Part shown: in pieces, positions 33,001 to 40,372 of the stretch | Layout: each line of letters opens with the position of its first letter | Position numbering within the stretch: position 1 is the first letter of the stretch | Source: Actinoplanes sichuanensis | Lineage (GTDB): Bacteria; Actinomycetota; Actinomycetes; Mycobacteriales; Micromonosporaceae | Direction: 5' to 3' | DNA length: 64,000 nt | Assembly (NCBI RefSeq): GCF_033097365.1 | Contig: NZ_AP028461.1 | Location: forward strand, 3,906,001 to 3,970,000 | The notes under the pieces: generated by a model | The model's database searches: none | Told to the model about the DNA's origin: nothing | Seen by the model: only the letters and a program-made list of their open reading frames with translations | Made by a program: the position numbers and the translations under genes

Positions 33001-34070
33001 CGCACAGCGAAGGGTGCAAGCTGCTCGGTGAGGTCGGGCAGAAGTTGGAGGAGACCTACCAGGCCGCGGTGATCGTGCTGCAGATCGGGCTGGCCCTGTG
33101 CGGCCTGGTTCCAGCCGTCGGTGAGGCGTGCGACCTGCTCGACGGGGCGATCTCGGCGGCCCAGGGCGACTGGGTCGGCGCCGGGCTCAGCGCCACCTCG
33201 CTGATCCCCGGGCTGGGGATGGCCTCCGGTGGTGTGAAACTCGTCGACAAGCTGCGTGAACTGAAGCGGCTGTTCGACAAGGTCGGCGCGGCCTGCGGGG
33301 GCGGCAACAGCTTCACCCCGGACACGTTGGTGCTGCTCGGTGACGGCGGCACGAAACCGATCCGGGAGATCCGGGTCGGCGACGAGGTGCTCGCCTCCGA
33401 CCCGGTCCGCGGCGTCACCGAGCCGAAGCCGGTCACCGCACTGATCACCGGCAGCGGCGACAAGGACCTGGTCGACGTGTCGATCGGCGACGGGACCGTG
33501 ACGGCGACCGCCGCCCACCGGTTCTGGTCGGCCGAGCGCCGTGACTGGGTGGCCGCGAGCCGGCTCGGCAGTGGGCAGTGGTTGCGCGACGGCTCCGGCC
33601 GGTGGGTGCAGGTCGCGTCGGCCGAACCCCGCCGCCGGGCCGCGACCGTCCACAACCTCACCGTCGCCGACCTGCACACCTACTACGTGCTGGCCGGACG
33701 CACCCCGGTGCTGGTACACAACGACGGGGCCGGGCTGTGCGACGATGCGATCAAGGCGGCGCTCGGCGGTATCGACCGGCTCAACCACGCCTGGCGGCAC
33801 CTGCAGGAGGCGGGCATCGTGACCGGCAACTGGTCGCAGGCGACCAGCCCGGACAAGTTGCGCGCGATCCTCGGTCCGATCCTGAAGAACCCCGTCAAGC
33901 GATTCGTCCCGACGCACACCCAGGGCGACGCGGTGGAGATCATGGTGGGACAGCACAACGGCCGGTGGATCGCCGTACAGGTGTGGACCGCCGGAAACCG
34001 GAAGGGAGAGATGGCCACGGCCTACGAACCGACACCCGACCAGCTGCGCAACTGGGGTGTCATACCGTGA
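30042..34070 (+). CDS. Secreted polymorphic toxin: ALF repeats, Ala-rich coiled coils, Hint domain, C-terminal toxin
   Basis: A 1342-residue protein. It has a signal peptide (LAVLLMIGGLSVPAAAAAA), four ALF repeats (ALxGxxxxxxxFLxxGxxxA..D), a ~320-residue Ala-rich coiled coil, four more ALF repeats and a second coiled coil. A Cys-containing linker and a pre-toxin segment follow (GLVPAVGEACDLLDG, SATSLIPGLGMASG). The Hint autoprotease runs from NSFTPDTLVLL (about 1089) to TPVLVHNDG. The last ~115 residues are the variable toxin tip (HAWRHLQEAGIV, EMATAYEPTPDQLRNWG), possibly a BECR-type RNase. The residue before NSF is Gly, with the nearest Cys at 1085, so the cleavage nucleophile is unclear. 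ATG 30042 has GGGGGAG upstream. The next gene overlaps as GTGA and is its likely immunity gene. Confidence 0.85.
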   Translation: MRWRTGRGIPGALAVLLMIGGLSVPAAAAAADPVADRSQILQQLLTGGPSVARAAEVALLGSDAEVAAYLAEGRARAEEQDDRERAQALASTGPAVRTAADRALAGSAADVRAFVTGGWETAWASDERLRVAQTLAVAGPTTRTAAQQALSGTAQQQAEFLAVGRHESRRVDDRLLTARMLAGGSLSSGPNLNTAAQQALAGTPEELREFIATGQFLARARDQELTSVSRLSDLAKEAGATAALETQAARDAADRALRAAELAKQAAARAAAETAAARDNALAASAAAGRAADAAAKAAAAAKEAIGAAAAARRSAAVAADAARRAAAAAALTGQAAERARVAAGAAAGNAQAAGKAREEAQKARDAAVGARRSAEAAGHAATAAEQAGLSAQAAGRAIGNALDAAVAAEEAAEQAGVSSAEAQRARNAAAAARRQAAQANRAANAAQRFARDSAAAARQSQTFANRAADHAEAAARAADEAAAHAGEAADAAAEATEHAARAADAAQVATDAATQAATVEQLARAADEERRTLAKEQNLAVAQDAKAAEAAQPWDVAWNRNLAWDTVEDDRVDPETRRLLTEATTAGAPAEVVIDRGRRAALRLIRIGGSWTREQAKSALIADEAGVRLWLAEGRAFAAAQDDRERLVRVADTVTGEEKTAAETALAGTDAEVQRFLRTREYPGKEAADRLAITQMLSGAGPATTAAARKALGGTAADRHEFLRRGQHTAREADQRIEIAQSLAGAGPELKDAAEVALAGPASYVSYFLQAGRHEAARRDVEQTSHVAAVQSLVAEAHQVAATARADAAEAGRVAAVARQAAAEAAVYAEQAAQSAAQAAGFADQAAQSAAAAKRSAEQAARSAADAKAAAAAADRSADAAAGSAASAAASAQTAASSAAAAAWDATNAVASAVQAGLDAGKAAQAGLEAAKAEAALRMKELMESRGSDEYQRLRCLGPNISSYCRMVRAQALDAIKNPLRCGFNPHSEGCKLLGEVGQKLEETYQAAVIVLQIGLALCGLVPAVGEACDLLDGAISAAQGDWVGAGLSATSLIPGLGMASGGVKLVDKLRELKRLFDKVGAACGGGNSFTPDTLVLLGDGGTKPIREIRVGDEVLASDPVRGVTEPKPVTALITGSGDKDLVDVSIGDGTVTATAAHRFWSAERRDWVAASRLGSGQWLRDGSGRWVQVASAEPRRRAATVHNLTVADLHTYYVLAGRTPVLVHNDGAGLCDDAIKAALGGIDRLNHAWRHLQEAGIVTGNWSQATSPDKLRAILGPILKNPVKRFVPTHTQGDAVEIMVGQHNGRWIAVQVWTAGNRKGEMATAYEPTPDQLRNWGVIP

Positions 34071-34546
34071 CCGGCCCGGCCCGCGCCGTCCTCCGGCAGC
34101 CGTTCCGCGGTGACCGGCCGGGGGTGACCCTCTACGTGCTCTGCCGGCCGGGCGCGTGGATCGACGGCGACTTCCCGGACCGGCACCTACCGGGGGTCGT
34201 CACACCCGGCTCGTTCGTGATGGACGGTCCGGGGTGGGAGATCCGGCTGTGGGATCTCACGTTCGACGAGTTCCCGGACGGCGCGTCCTGGCGGTCCGGG
34301 CTCGACGAGATCTACGCCTGGGTGTTCCGGTCCGGTGGGCTGGTGGCCTGGATCGGTGACGGCATCGGGTACGCCGCCCCACCGAACCTGTTCGACGCCA
34401 CGCAGATGTCGAACACCGTATTCGAGGGCCGCAGCCGCGGCGGTGTACGCGTCGGCGTGCTGGACCTCGACGCGCCGGTCACCTACCTGGATGCGGCCGA
34501 GCTGGCCGCGCTGCGGGCGGCGTCCGGCGGGCTCGCCGGCGCCTGA
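34067..34546 (+). CDS. Putative immunity protein for the adjacent polymorphic toxin
   Basis: A 159-residue cytosolic-looking protein, acidic and rich in Trp, Asp and Gly (FDEFPDGASWRSGLDEIYAW), with no signal peptide or membrane segment. Its GTG start overlaps the toxin stop (GTGA), the standard arrangement for toxin and cognate immunity genes. I recognise no named immunity family. A terminator hairpin follows directly, so the toxin and this gene form a two-gene unit. The role is inferred from position, not from homology. Confidence 0.7.
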   Translation: MTGPARAVLRQPFRGDRPGVTLYVLCRPGAWIDGDFPDRHLPGVVTPGSFVMDGPGWEIRLWDLTFDEFPDGASWRSGLDEIYAWVFRSGGLVAWIGDGIGYAAPPNLFDATQMSNTVFEGRSRGGVRVGVLDLDAPVTYLDAAELAALRAASGGLAGA

Positions 34547-34554
34547 GTCACCGC

Positions 34555-34587
34555 GAGCGGCAGGCCCTCCCGCCAGGCCTGCCGCTC
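34555..34587 (+). terminator. Hairpin with 12-bp perfect stem after the immunity gene
   Basis: GAGCGGCAGGCC (34555-34566) pairs perfectly with GGCCTGCCGCTC (34576-34587) around a 9-base loop, 9 bp after the stop codon. It ends the toxin-immunity transcription unit. Confidence 0.8.
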
Positions 34588-34776
34588 GATCGGCCGGCCG
34601 GTCCGGTTCCTGAGCAGACTCCCCGTCAGATTCCGGCCACCACGACGGTGATCTTCGCGGCCGAACCGCCGGTAACCGGTTCGCGACCGCGACGAACCCG
34701 TCCGGGCTGTGCACTCTTGATCGCGAGCCGGGCGCCTCCCCTACGCGCCTGGAACGACCCGAAGGAGGCGCATGAC

Positions 34777-36282
34777 GTGCGTGCTCTCACACGGACGGGC
34801 GTGGCGCTGGCCGCGCTGGCCCTCGTCGGCGCAGGCGTCCCGGCGCCCGGACATCGCGGCCTGAGCGACGCCGGCTGGTCCGGCATGTGGCTGTCCGGCA
34901 CGACCGCGGGCGACACCACGTCCGTGGTGACGACGCTCAAGCAGGTGCGTTCCGCGATCGGCGCGGACACCGGCACCGCCGCCACGCTGACCGGCAAGGG
35001 CGTCGGGATCGCCCTGATCGACACCGGGGTCGCCCCGGTCCCCGGGATTCCGGCCGCCCAGGTGGTCAACGGGCCCGACCTCTCGTTCGAATCGCAGAGC
35101 CCGAGCCTGCGCTACCTCGACACCTACGGTCACGGCACGCACATGGCCGGCCTCATCATCGGCAACGACACCGCCACCGGCACGAAAGGCATCGCGCCGG
35201 GCGCCCGACTCACCTCGATCAAGGTCGGCACCTCCAACGGAGCCGTCGACGTGACACAGATGATCGCCGCGATCGACTGGGTGGTGAAGAACCGCAACCA
35301 CGACCCGGCGAACCCGATCAAGATCATCAGTCTGTCGTACGGGACCGGCGGCAACCCGGCCGTCTGGGACGACCCGCTGACCCTGGCCGTGCAGCAGGCC
35401 TGGAAGGCGGGCATCACCGTGGTCGCGGCCGCTGGCAACCAGGGCAACGGCTACGGCAAGCTCACCCACCCGGCCCAGGGCACGTCGGTGATCGCGGTCG
35501 GAGCGGCCGACACCTACGGCACCGCCACCACCGCCGACGACCAACTGTCCGCCTACACCAACCTCGCCTCCAACGGCCGCCCGCTCGACGTACTCGCACC
35601 GGGGACGTCGATCCCGTCGCTGCGGGTGCCGGGATCCAACATCGACGTGTCGTTCCCGGCGGCCCGCAACGGCGACACCCTGTTCCGCGGCTCCGGCACC
35701 TCCCAGGCGACCGCCGTCACCGCCGCGGCCGCCGCCCTGGTTCTGCAGGCCCGCCCGACCCTGACCCCGTTGCAGCTCAAGTACCTGCTGATCAACGGCA
35801 CCTACCTGAGTAAGGGCAAAGCCGCGACGCTCGGCGTCAAGGAGATCAACGTGTCGATGGCGCTGGCCGGGGCCGCGGCCGGCGGCGGCGACGCGATCGG
35901 CGAGTCGACCGGCGCCGGAATGCTCGACACCACCCGGGGCAGCAGCCGCGTCTCCGCCGACGGGGTGCAGCTCAGCGGCCAGAACACCATCTTCGGCCCG
36001 TTCGACGCGGCGACCTGGGCCACCCGGGCCAGGGCACAGACCGCCTGGTCCGGGGGCGTGTGGATGGGCTACCGGATGGCCGGCGACGGCTGGACCGGTA
36101 CGTCCTACGCGTCCAAGACGTGGGCGTCGGCGACCTGGTCCGGTGGTTCCTGGGGCGGCTCGAAGAACTGGACCGACCCGGCGTGGACCGGGCGGGCCTG
36201 GAGCGGCCGGGCGTGGAGCGGCGCCGCGTGGACCGGCCGGTTCTGGTCCAGCGACGACTGGTCATCGTCGCGCTGGGGCTGA
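34777..36282 (+). CDS. Secreted subtilisin-family (S8) serine protease with Trp/Gly-rich C-terminal repeats
   Basis: A 501-residue exported protease. It has a signal peptide (ALTRTGVALAALALVGAGVPAPG) and then a catalytic domain with Asp82 (ALIDTGVAP), His119 (YGHGTHMAG), oxyanion Asn221 (AAAGNQG) and Ser309 (GSGTSQATAV), all intact. The propeptide is short. After the domain, about 70 residues are dominated by W-[ST]-G units (WTGRAWSGRAWSGAAWTG), which may bind cell-wall polymers or aromatic surfaces. GTG 34777 follows GAAGGAGG at optimal spacing. It lies downstream of the toxin/immunity pair and may process secreted neighbours; that link is only positional. It converges with the DUF6069-like gene, overlapping by 21 bp. 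Confidence 0.87.
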   Translation: MRALTRTGVALAALALVGAGVPAPGHRGLSDAGWSGMWLSGTTAGDTTSVVTTLKQVRSAIGADTGTAATLTGKGVGIALIDTGVAPVPGIPAAQVVNGPDLSFESQSPSLRYLDTYGHGTHMAGLIIGNDTATGTKGIAPGARLTSIKVGTSNGAVDVTQMIAAIDWVVKNRNHDPANPIKIISLSYGTGGNPAVWDDPLTLAVQQAWKAGITVVAAAGNQGNGYGKLTHPAQGTSVIAVGAADTYGTATTADDQLSAYTNLASNGRPLDVLAPGTSIPSLRVPGSNIDVSFPAARNGDTLFRGSGTSQATAVTAAAAALVLQARPTLTPLQLKYLLINGTYLSKGKAATLGVKEINVSMALAGAAAGGGDAIGESTGAGMLDTTRGSSRVSADGVQLSGQNTIFGPFDAATWATRARAQTAWSGGVWMGYRMAGDGWTGTSYASKTWASATWSGGSWGGSKNWTDPAWTGRAWSGRAWSGAAWTGRFWSSDDWSSSRWG

Positions 36283-36690
36283 CGCCCGCAACCCCCGTAC
36301 CAGCAGCGGGATCATCACCGCCGCCGCGACGAGATGCAGCCCGACCAGGGCCGCGATCGTCGCGGCGGCCGCACCCACCAGAAACGGCGGGACCAGCGAG
36401 ACGACGGTCAGCGCCACCGCCGTCCACCGGAACCGCTCGGCCGGACGGGCGCTCCATCGCAGCAGCGCAGCCGCGATGACCACCCCGACCAGCGAGAAGA
36501 AGCCGGTCACGGTGGCGAAGCCGGGCAACGGGATCGTCTCCCCGCCGGCCGGGACCTCGAAGGTGACCCCGGCGGCCCGCACGACGGCGGCGGCGATCGT
36601 GGTGATCACCGTGGCCGCGAGCGCGGCCGGCAGGCCACGACCGACGAAGCCGAGGATGCGATGGGTGGGACGGGTCAGGGTGTCGCTCAT
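36262..36690 (-). CDS. DUF6069-like four-helix membrane protein
   Basis: A 142-residue protein with four predicted membrane helices (LPAALAATVITTIAAAVV, ATVTGFFSLVGVVIAAALL, WTAVALTVVSLVPPFLV, TIAALVGLHLVAAAVMIPLL), matching the small actinobacterial family annotated as DUF6069. ATG 36690 has GGAGG seven bases upstream, a strong internal start. However, the same frame stays open upstream through a cupin-like segment to within 6 bp of the sigma factor stop, so a longer fusion protein is possible. The function is unknown. It is probably co-transcribed with the sigma factor gene. Confidence 0.7.
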   Translation of the reverse strand: MSDTLTRPTHRILGFVGRGLPAALAATVITTIAAAVVRAAGVTFEVPAGGETIPLPGFATVTGFFSLVGVVIAAALLRWSARPAERFRWTAVALTVVSLVPPFLVGAAAATIAALVGLHLVAAAVMIPLLVRGLRASAPARR

Positions 36691-36939
36691 GGTGGTGCCT
36701 CCACTGTTCGGGTTTCGGGTGATCAGCCGGATCCGCGCGGTGCGCCGACCGGGGTTGCGCAGCGCCCGGACACCGGTTCCGCGCAGCCAGAAACCGGCGT
36801 CCCGGTCCAGGACCGGGCCGGGTTCACCGGTCCGCGACTCCAGCTGAACCCGGCCGCGGTCGACGACGGCGAACACGTCGTGCCAGTGCTCGGTGTCCAC
36901 GGCGACGCGGGCGCCGCCGGGCAGCGTGAGCGTCCGCAC
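36691..36939 (-). other. In-frame cupin-like segment upstream of the membrane protein
   Basis: From GTG 36939 the frame encodes ~83 residues resembling half of a small cupin (HDVFAVVDRGRVQLESRTG, AGFWLRGTGVRALRNPG). It runs without a stop into the DUF6069-like start. The GTG lies 6 bp after the sigma factor stop but lacks a good Shine-Dalgarno. Either this is the N-terminal domain of a fusion, or it is a separate gene that lost its stop codon. Confidence 0.5.
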
Positions 36940-36945
36940 CGCGGA

Positions 36946-37893
36946 CTACTGCGAACCGTCGGCCGGCAGGCTCTCCGGCAGCCCCAGTCCCGCGAACCGG
37001 TCGGCGTGGAAGGTCGTCACCTCGGTGACCACGCCCCCGGTGATCCGCAGGACGTCCAGAGTCAGCGGCAGGAACACACCCTCGGCCTTGTTCCAGTGGT
37101 AGAAGGCCAGGGCGGGCTGACGGTTGACCGCGGTCGGCAGCGCACGCAGGCCGGTCATCGTGTCGAAACCGTCGGCGATCCAGTCGCCGACCACCGCGTC
37201 CCGCCCGAGGCGCAGGCCCGGCGTCGGCGGCATCGAGGCACGAGCGTCGGCGCGCAGCATCGCGGTCAGCGCCGGGATGTCGGCGGCCACGCTGGCCTCG
37301 GTGAACCGGCGCACGACCGCGCGGGTCTCGGCGTCACTGTCCGGGTCACCGGTCCAGTCCTGGCGCTCGGCCGGCAGGTGCTCACGCATCCCGGCGCGAG
37401 CCCGCTGCAGGGCGCTGTTGACCGAGTTCACCGAGTCACCGAGCAGGTCGGCGACCTCCTTGGCGGGCCAGCCCAGCACGTCGCGCAGGATCAGCACGGC
37501 CCGCGGACGCGGCGCCAGATGCTGCACCGCCACCACGTACGCCAACTCGATCGTCTCCCGCGCGACGGCCACCGACTCCGGGCCGTCGACCTCGTCGAGC
37601 AGCCGGTCCGGGTACGGCTGCAGCCACTGCACCTCGCCGCCGGCCGCCGGTTCGGGGCGGCACTTGGCCAGCAGGTCGAGGCAGGCGTTGGTGGCGATCC
37701 GGTACAGCCAGGCCCGGAACGTGGACCGCCCCTGGAAGGTGTCCCGCTTACGCCACGCCCGCAGGAACGTCTCCTGCACGGTGTCCTCGGCGTCCTCGAA
37801 CGACCCCAGCATCCGGTAGCAGTGCACGTGCAACTCGCGCCGGTGCTGTTCGGTCAGCCCCGAGAACGCCACCTCGTCCACGTCGTTCATCAT
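36946..37893 (-). CDS. ECF-like sigma-70 factor with C-terminal SnoaL-like domain (SigJ/SigG type)
   Basis: A 315-residue sigma factor. Region 2 is visible (LHVHCYRMLGSFEDAEDTVQ, ETFLRAWRKRDTF, RAWLYRIATNACLDLL). Region 4 follows (RPRAVLILRDVLGWPAKEVA, SVNSALQRARAGM), and then a ~120-residue SnoaL/NTF2-like domain (VVRRFTEASVAADIPALTAM). Sigma factors of this class use the C-terminal domain to modulate activity instead of a classic anti-sigma factor. ATG at 37893 (MMNDVDEVAFSGL) is the likely start. The cupin/DUF6069 reading frame follows within 6 bp and is probably under the same control. Confidence 0.88.
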   Translation of the reverse strand: MMNDVDEVAFSGLTEQHRRELHVHCYRMLGSFEDAEDTVQETFLRAWRKRDTFQGRSTFRAWLYRIATNACLDLLAKCRPEPAAGGEVQWLQPYPDRLLDEVDGPESVAVARETIELAYVVAVQHLAPRPRAVLILRDVLGWPAKEVADLLGDSVNSVNSALQRARAGMREHLPAERQDWTGDPDSDAETRAVVRRFTEASVAADIPALTAMLRADARASMPPTPGLRLGRDAVVGDWIADGFDTMTGLRALPTAVNRQPALAFYHWNKAEGVFLPLTLDVLRITGGVVTEVTTFHADRFAGLGLPESLPADGSQ

Positions 37894-37961
37894 CTCGTCC
37901 CTCCGCCTGTGGTATCCGGTCGTAGGTAAGACGGGCGGAGCGACGAGAACTCATCACCGGG

Positions 37962-38813
37962 TCATTCACTGAAGTCGGTGACGGACAATGCCCGGTCGAG
38001 GTGGCCGGCGACCAGATCGTCGGCGCGGATCACGAAACTGCCGTAATAGAGATCGTCGGATGTCGAGAAGGCGGCCAACTGCAGCCACTCCCCCGCCAGG
38101 CGGTGTTTCTCCCGTTCTACGTGGGAGTACCAGTTCGCGACCGGAACGACGATCTCGCCGGCCTTCTCCCGCCCGGCGAGGGTCTGCTCGGCGATGCTGG
38201 TGATCACCTCGTCGGTGACGTGGCCGCCGAGGTAGGCGGTGGCCAGCCCGTTGTCGCGGGGCCAGATCTCCTCGGCCAGAGCGCGGAGTTCGTCGAGGTG
38301 CGGCAGGTCCTCGGCGAGCTGCTTCTGGATCGGTGACAGGTAGTCCTCGTCGTCGTCCTCGTCGGCCGGGTCGAGCCAGTCGGGTAGCTCCGCGATCAGG
38401 GTCGCGTGCAGGGCGTACTCCTCGGCGACCAGGTCCCGGTCCGGCGGTTCGGCGGCCGTGGTCTCGGTGCCGGCCGGTATGTGCAGGACGCGTCCGTGCC
38501 GGCCGGTCAGGTGGTCCTGCTCATGGTCGAGGAAGAACAGCAGCGAACCGTCCGCCGGCAGGCTGGAACCGTCGACCGCCGGAAGTGCCGCGCAGTCGAC
38601 GGAGAAGACGAACGGCAGTGCACCGCCCTGCTCGGACGGCCACCCCCGACCCGCCGGCAGGTGCGGCCGCCCGCCGGCCCGGCCGGCCACGACGTCGCCG
38701 GTGCCGCCGGCCAGTCGGACCGTCAGGCGAAGATGGTCGATGAATCGGCCGACCTCGTCGGCCGGGAGACCGGCCGTGAGCGCCGCCCGGCGAAACCGCC
38801 CCTGATCATCCAT
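37962..38813 (-). CDS. DUF1963 (YwqG-like) family protein
   Basis: A 283-residue cytosolic protein with the YwqG arrangement. A GGRPHLPAGRGWPSEQGGALPFVFSVDCA region matches the family G-P-x-L-P-xx-xxWP block, then a SLLFFLDHE strand. The C-terminal WLQLAAFSTSDDLYYGSFVI..DDL block is also typical. An acidic insert (residues ~148-156, DEDDDEDY) is unusual. The biochemical role of the family is unknown. A second, divergent member lies at 44862-45746. ATG 38813 is used. It may share a transcript with the thioesterase gene upstream (25 bp). Confidence 0.85.
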   Translation of the reverse strand: MDDQGRFRRAALTAGLPADEVGRFIDHLRLTVRLAGGTGDVVAGRAGGRPHLPAGRGWPSEQGGALPFVFSVDCAALPAVDGSSLPADGSLLFFLDHEQDHLTGRHGRVLHIPAGTETTAAEPPDRDLVAEEYALHATLIAELPDWLDPADEDDDEDYLSPIQKQLAEDLPHLDELRALAEEIWPRDNGLATAYLGGHVTDEVITSIAEQTLAGREKAGEIVVPVANWYSHVEREKHRLAGEWLQLAAFSTSDDLYYGSFVIRADDLVAGHLDRALSVTDFSE

Positions 38814-38838
38814 GGCCGAAGATGATGCCAGGTCGCGG

Positions 38839-39621
38839 TCAGCGTGGGCGCACCAGCAGCGGCTGGTCGACGACCGCGACGAGGCCCTGTGGGTCGCGGA
38901 TCGTGCCCTGCGCGACGCCGGTGCCGTGCGGGGCGATCGTGGTGTGGGCGGCCAGGTGCAGCCACGGGCCCTCCGGTGGGCGAGCCACGGTCATCGTCAT
39001 GGTGGGCGGGATGAACAGCCAGTCGTCGAGTGGGACCAAGCCGGAGACGCCGTTGGTGGAGTCGGCGAGGACGGCCAGGTGCTGGATCGTCGACGGGGTC
39101 TCGCCCGCGACCAGCGGCAGCCGGACCCGGGCCCAGAGGCTGACCGGCCCGGGTTCGGTGAAGGAACCGTCCACGAAACGCCACTCGATGGCGTTGCCGT
39201 ATCCCCAGTCGGGGCTGATGCCGGTGAAGAACTCCTGGGGCTGCGGGCCGGGCAGTGGTGGTGGCGGGGTGCTCTGGGCGTACCCCTCGGAGATGTTCTT
39301 CTGGTTTTGGATCCGCCAGGCGGTCGCGGTGACGGCGAGGCGGTCGTCGGCGAACAGCTTGGCCTCGATCATCTCGACGCGGCGGCCGGGCCGCAGAATG
39401 CGGGCCTCGGTCCGGATCCGGCCCTGCGGGATGGGGCCGAGCATGTCGACGGTGAGCCGCGCGATCGGCATGTCGGCGTCCGGGCGGGTCATCTCGACGG
39501 CGCGGGCGAGCAGTCCGGCCGGTGGCCCGCCGTGCTGCATCCGCGGATCCCACGGGCTGGTGGTCGCTTCGGTCGACGCGAATTCGTCGTCGCCGACCCG
39601 AACATAGAAGGCACCGTCCAC
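38839..39621 (-). CDS. Thioesterase-superfamily acyl-CoA thioesterase (double hot-dog)
   Basis: A 260-residue double hot-dog protein of the TesB/4HBT_3 type. The N-terminal half contains the HGGPPAGLLARAVE helix, and the C-terminal half repeats the fold (WLFIPPTMTMTVAR, WLHLAAHTTIAPHGTGVAQG). It ends with the family QGLVAVVDQPLLVRPR strand. Such enzymes hydrolyse acyl-CoA thioesters. GTG 39621 (MDGAFYVRVGDDEF) matches where homologues begin; ATG 39648 would overlap the start codon of the divergent methyltransferase gene. The physiological acyl-CoA is unknown. Confidence 0.83.
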   Translation of the reverse strand: MDGAFYVRVGDDEFASTEATTSPWDPRMQHGGPPAGLLARAVEMTRPDADMPIARLTVDMLGPIPQGRIRTEARILRPGRRVEMIEAKLFADDRLAVTATAWRIQNQKNISEGYAQSTPPPPLPGPQPQEFFTGISPDWGYGNAIEWRFVDGSFTEPGPVSLWARVRLPLVAGETPSTIQHLAVLADSTNGVSGLVPLDDWLFIPPTMTMTVARPPEGPWLHLAAHTTIAPHGTGVAQGTIRDPQGLVAVVDQPLLVRPR

Positions 39622-39646
39622 GATCCGATTCTCGCAGGGGGTAGGC

Positions 39647-40321
39647 ATGACCGACGACCGACTCGAGGGTCTGCTGGCCGAGCAGATCGCCTATTACCGG
39701 GCCCGCGCCGACGAATACGACCGGACATATCCGGTCGACGCGGGCGCCCGGGCGCGGCTGCTCGGTGAACTGGAGGCGCACGCCCCGTACGGGCGGGTGC
39801 TGGAACTGGCGTGCGGCACCGGACAGTGGACGGTGGAACTCGCCCGCCACGCCACCACGCTGACCGCCGTCGACGCGGCGCCCGAGGTGCTGGCGATCTG
39901 CCGGCAACGGATGGGTGCGGCCGACGTGGACCTCATCGAAGCAGACCTGTTCCGGTGGCGCCCGCCGGAGCGGTACGACCTCGTCTTCTTCTCGGCCTGG
40001 CTGTCGCACGTGCCGCCGCAACGCTTCGACGCGTTCTGGGATCTCGTCGCCGACTGTCTGGAGCCGGGCGGCCGGGTGTTCGTGATCGACGAACTGCCGG
40101 CGGTCGCCACGGTGGAACACGCCGCCCCGGATCAGCCTGCCCCGGCGGTGCACCGCGAGGTCGGTGGGGGTGCGACCTTCCGCGCGGTCAAGGTCCTCTA
40201 CTCCCCCTCGGAACTGGTCGCGCGGCTCGGTTCCCTCGGGTGGACCGTGGAGATCACGACTGTCGGTTGGCGGTTCTTCTGCGCCTCACTGGGCCGCGAC
40301 AAGGGGTGCGATCAGTCGTAG
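39647..40321 (+). CDS. Class I SAM-dependent methyltransferase
   Basis: A 224-residue Rossmann methyltransferase. Motif I is VLELACGTGQW near residues 48-58, the acidic residue ending strand 2 is in LTAVDAAPEVL, motif II/III is ADLFRWRPPERYDLVFFSAW, and post-motif III is CLEPGGRVFVIDE. There is no target-recognition domain, so a small-molecule substrate is likely, but it is unidentified. ATG 39647 has a purine-rich GCAGGGGGTAGG upstream. It is divergent from the thioesterase gene with 25 bp between starts. Confidence 0.85.
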   Translation: MTDDRLEGLLAEQIAYYRARADEYDRTYPVDAGARARLLGELEAHAPYGRVLELACGTGQWTVELARHATTLTAVDAAPEVLAICRQRMGAADVDLIEADLFRWRPPERYDLVFFSAWLSHVPPQRFDAFWDLVADCLEPGGRVFVIDELPAVATVEHAAPDQPAPAVHREVGGGATFRAVKVLYSPSELVARLGSLGWTVEITTVGWRFFCASLGRDKGCDQS

Positions 40322-40372
40322 GGGCCCGCCCGGCGGTGCCGGCCCGCCTGGACGTCGGCTACCGACCGATCT

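Noticed and set aside
30810..33956. A 1048-codon open frame on the minus strand opposite the polymorphic toxin gene
   Set aside because: It is Gly/Arg-rich low-complexity sequence caused by the high GC content and Ala-rich codons of the real gene on the other strand; no recognisable domain or start context.
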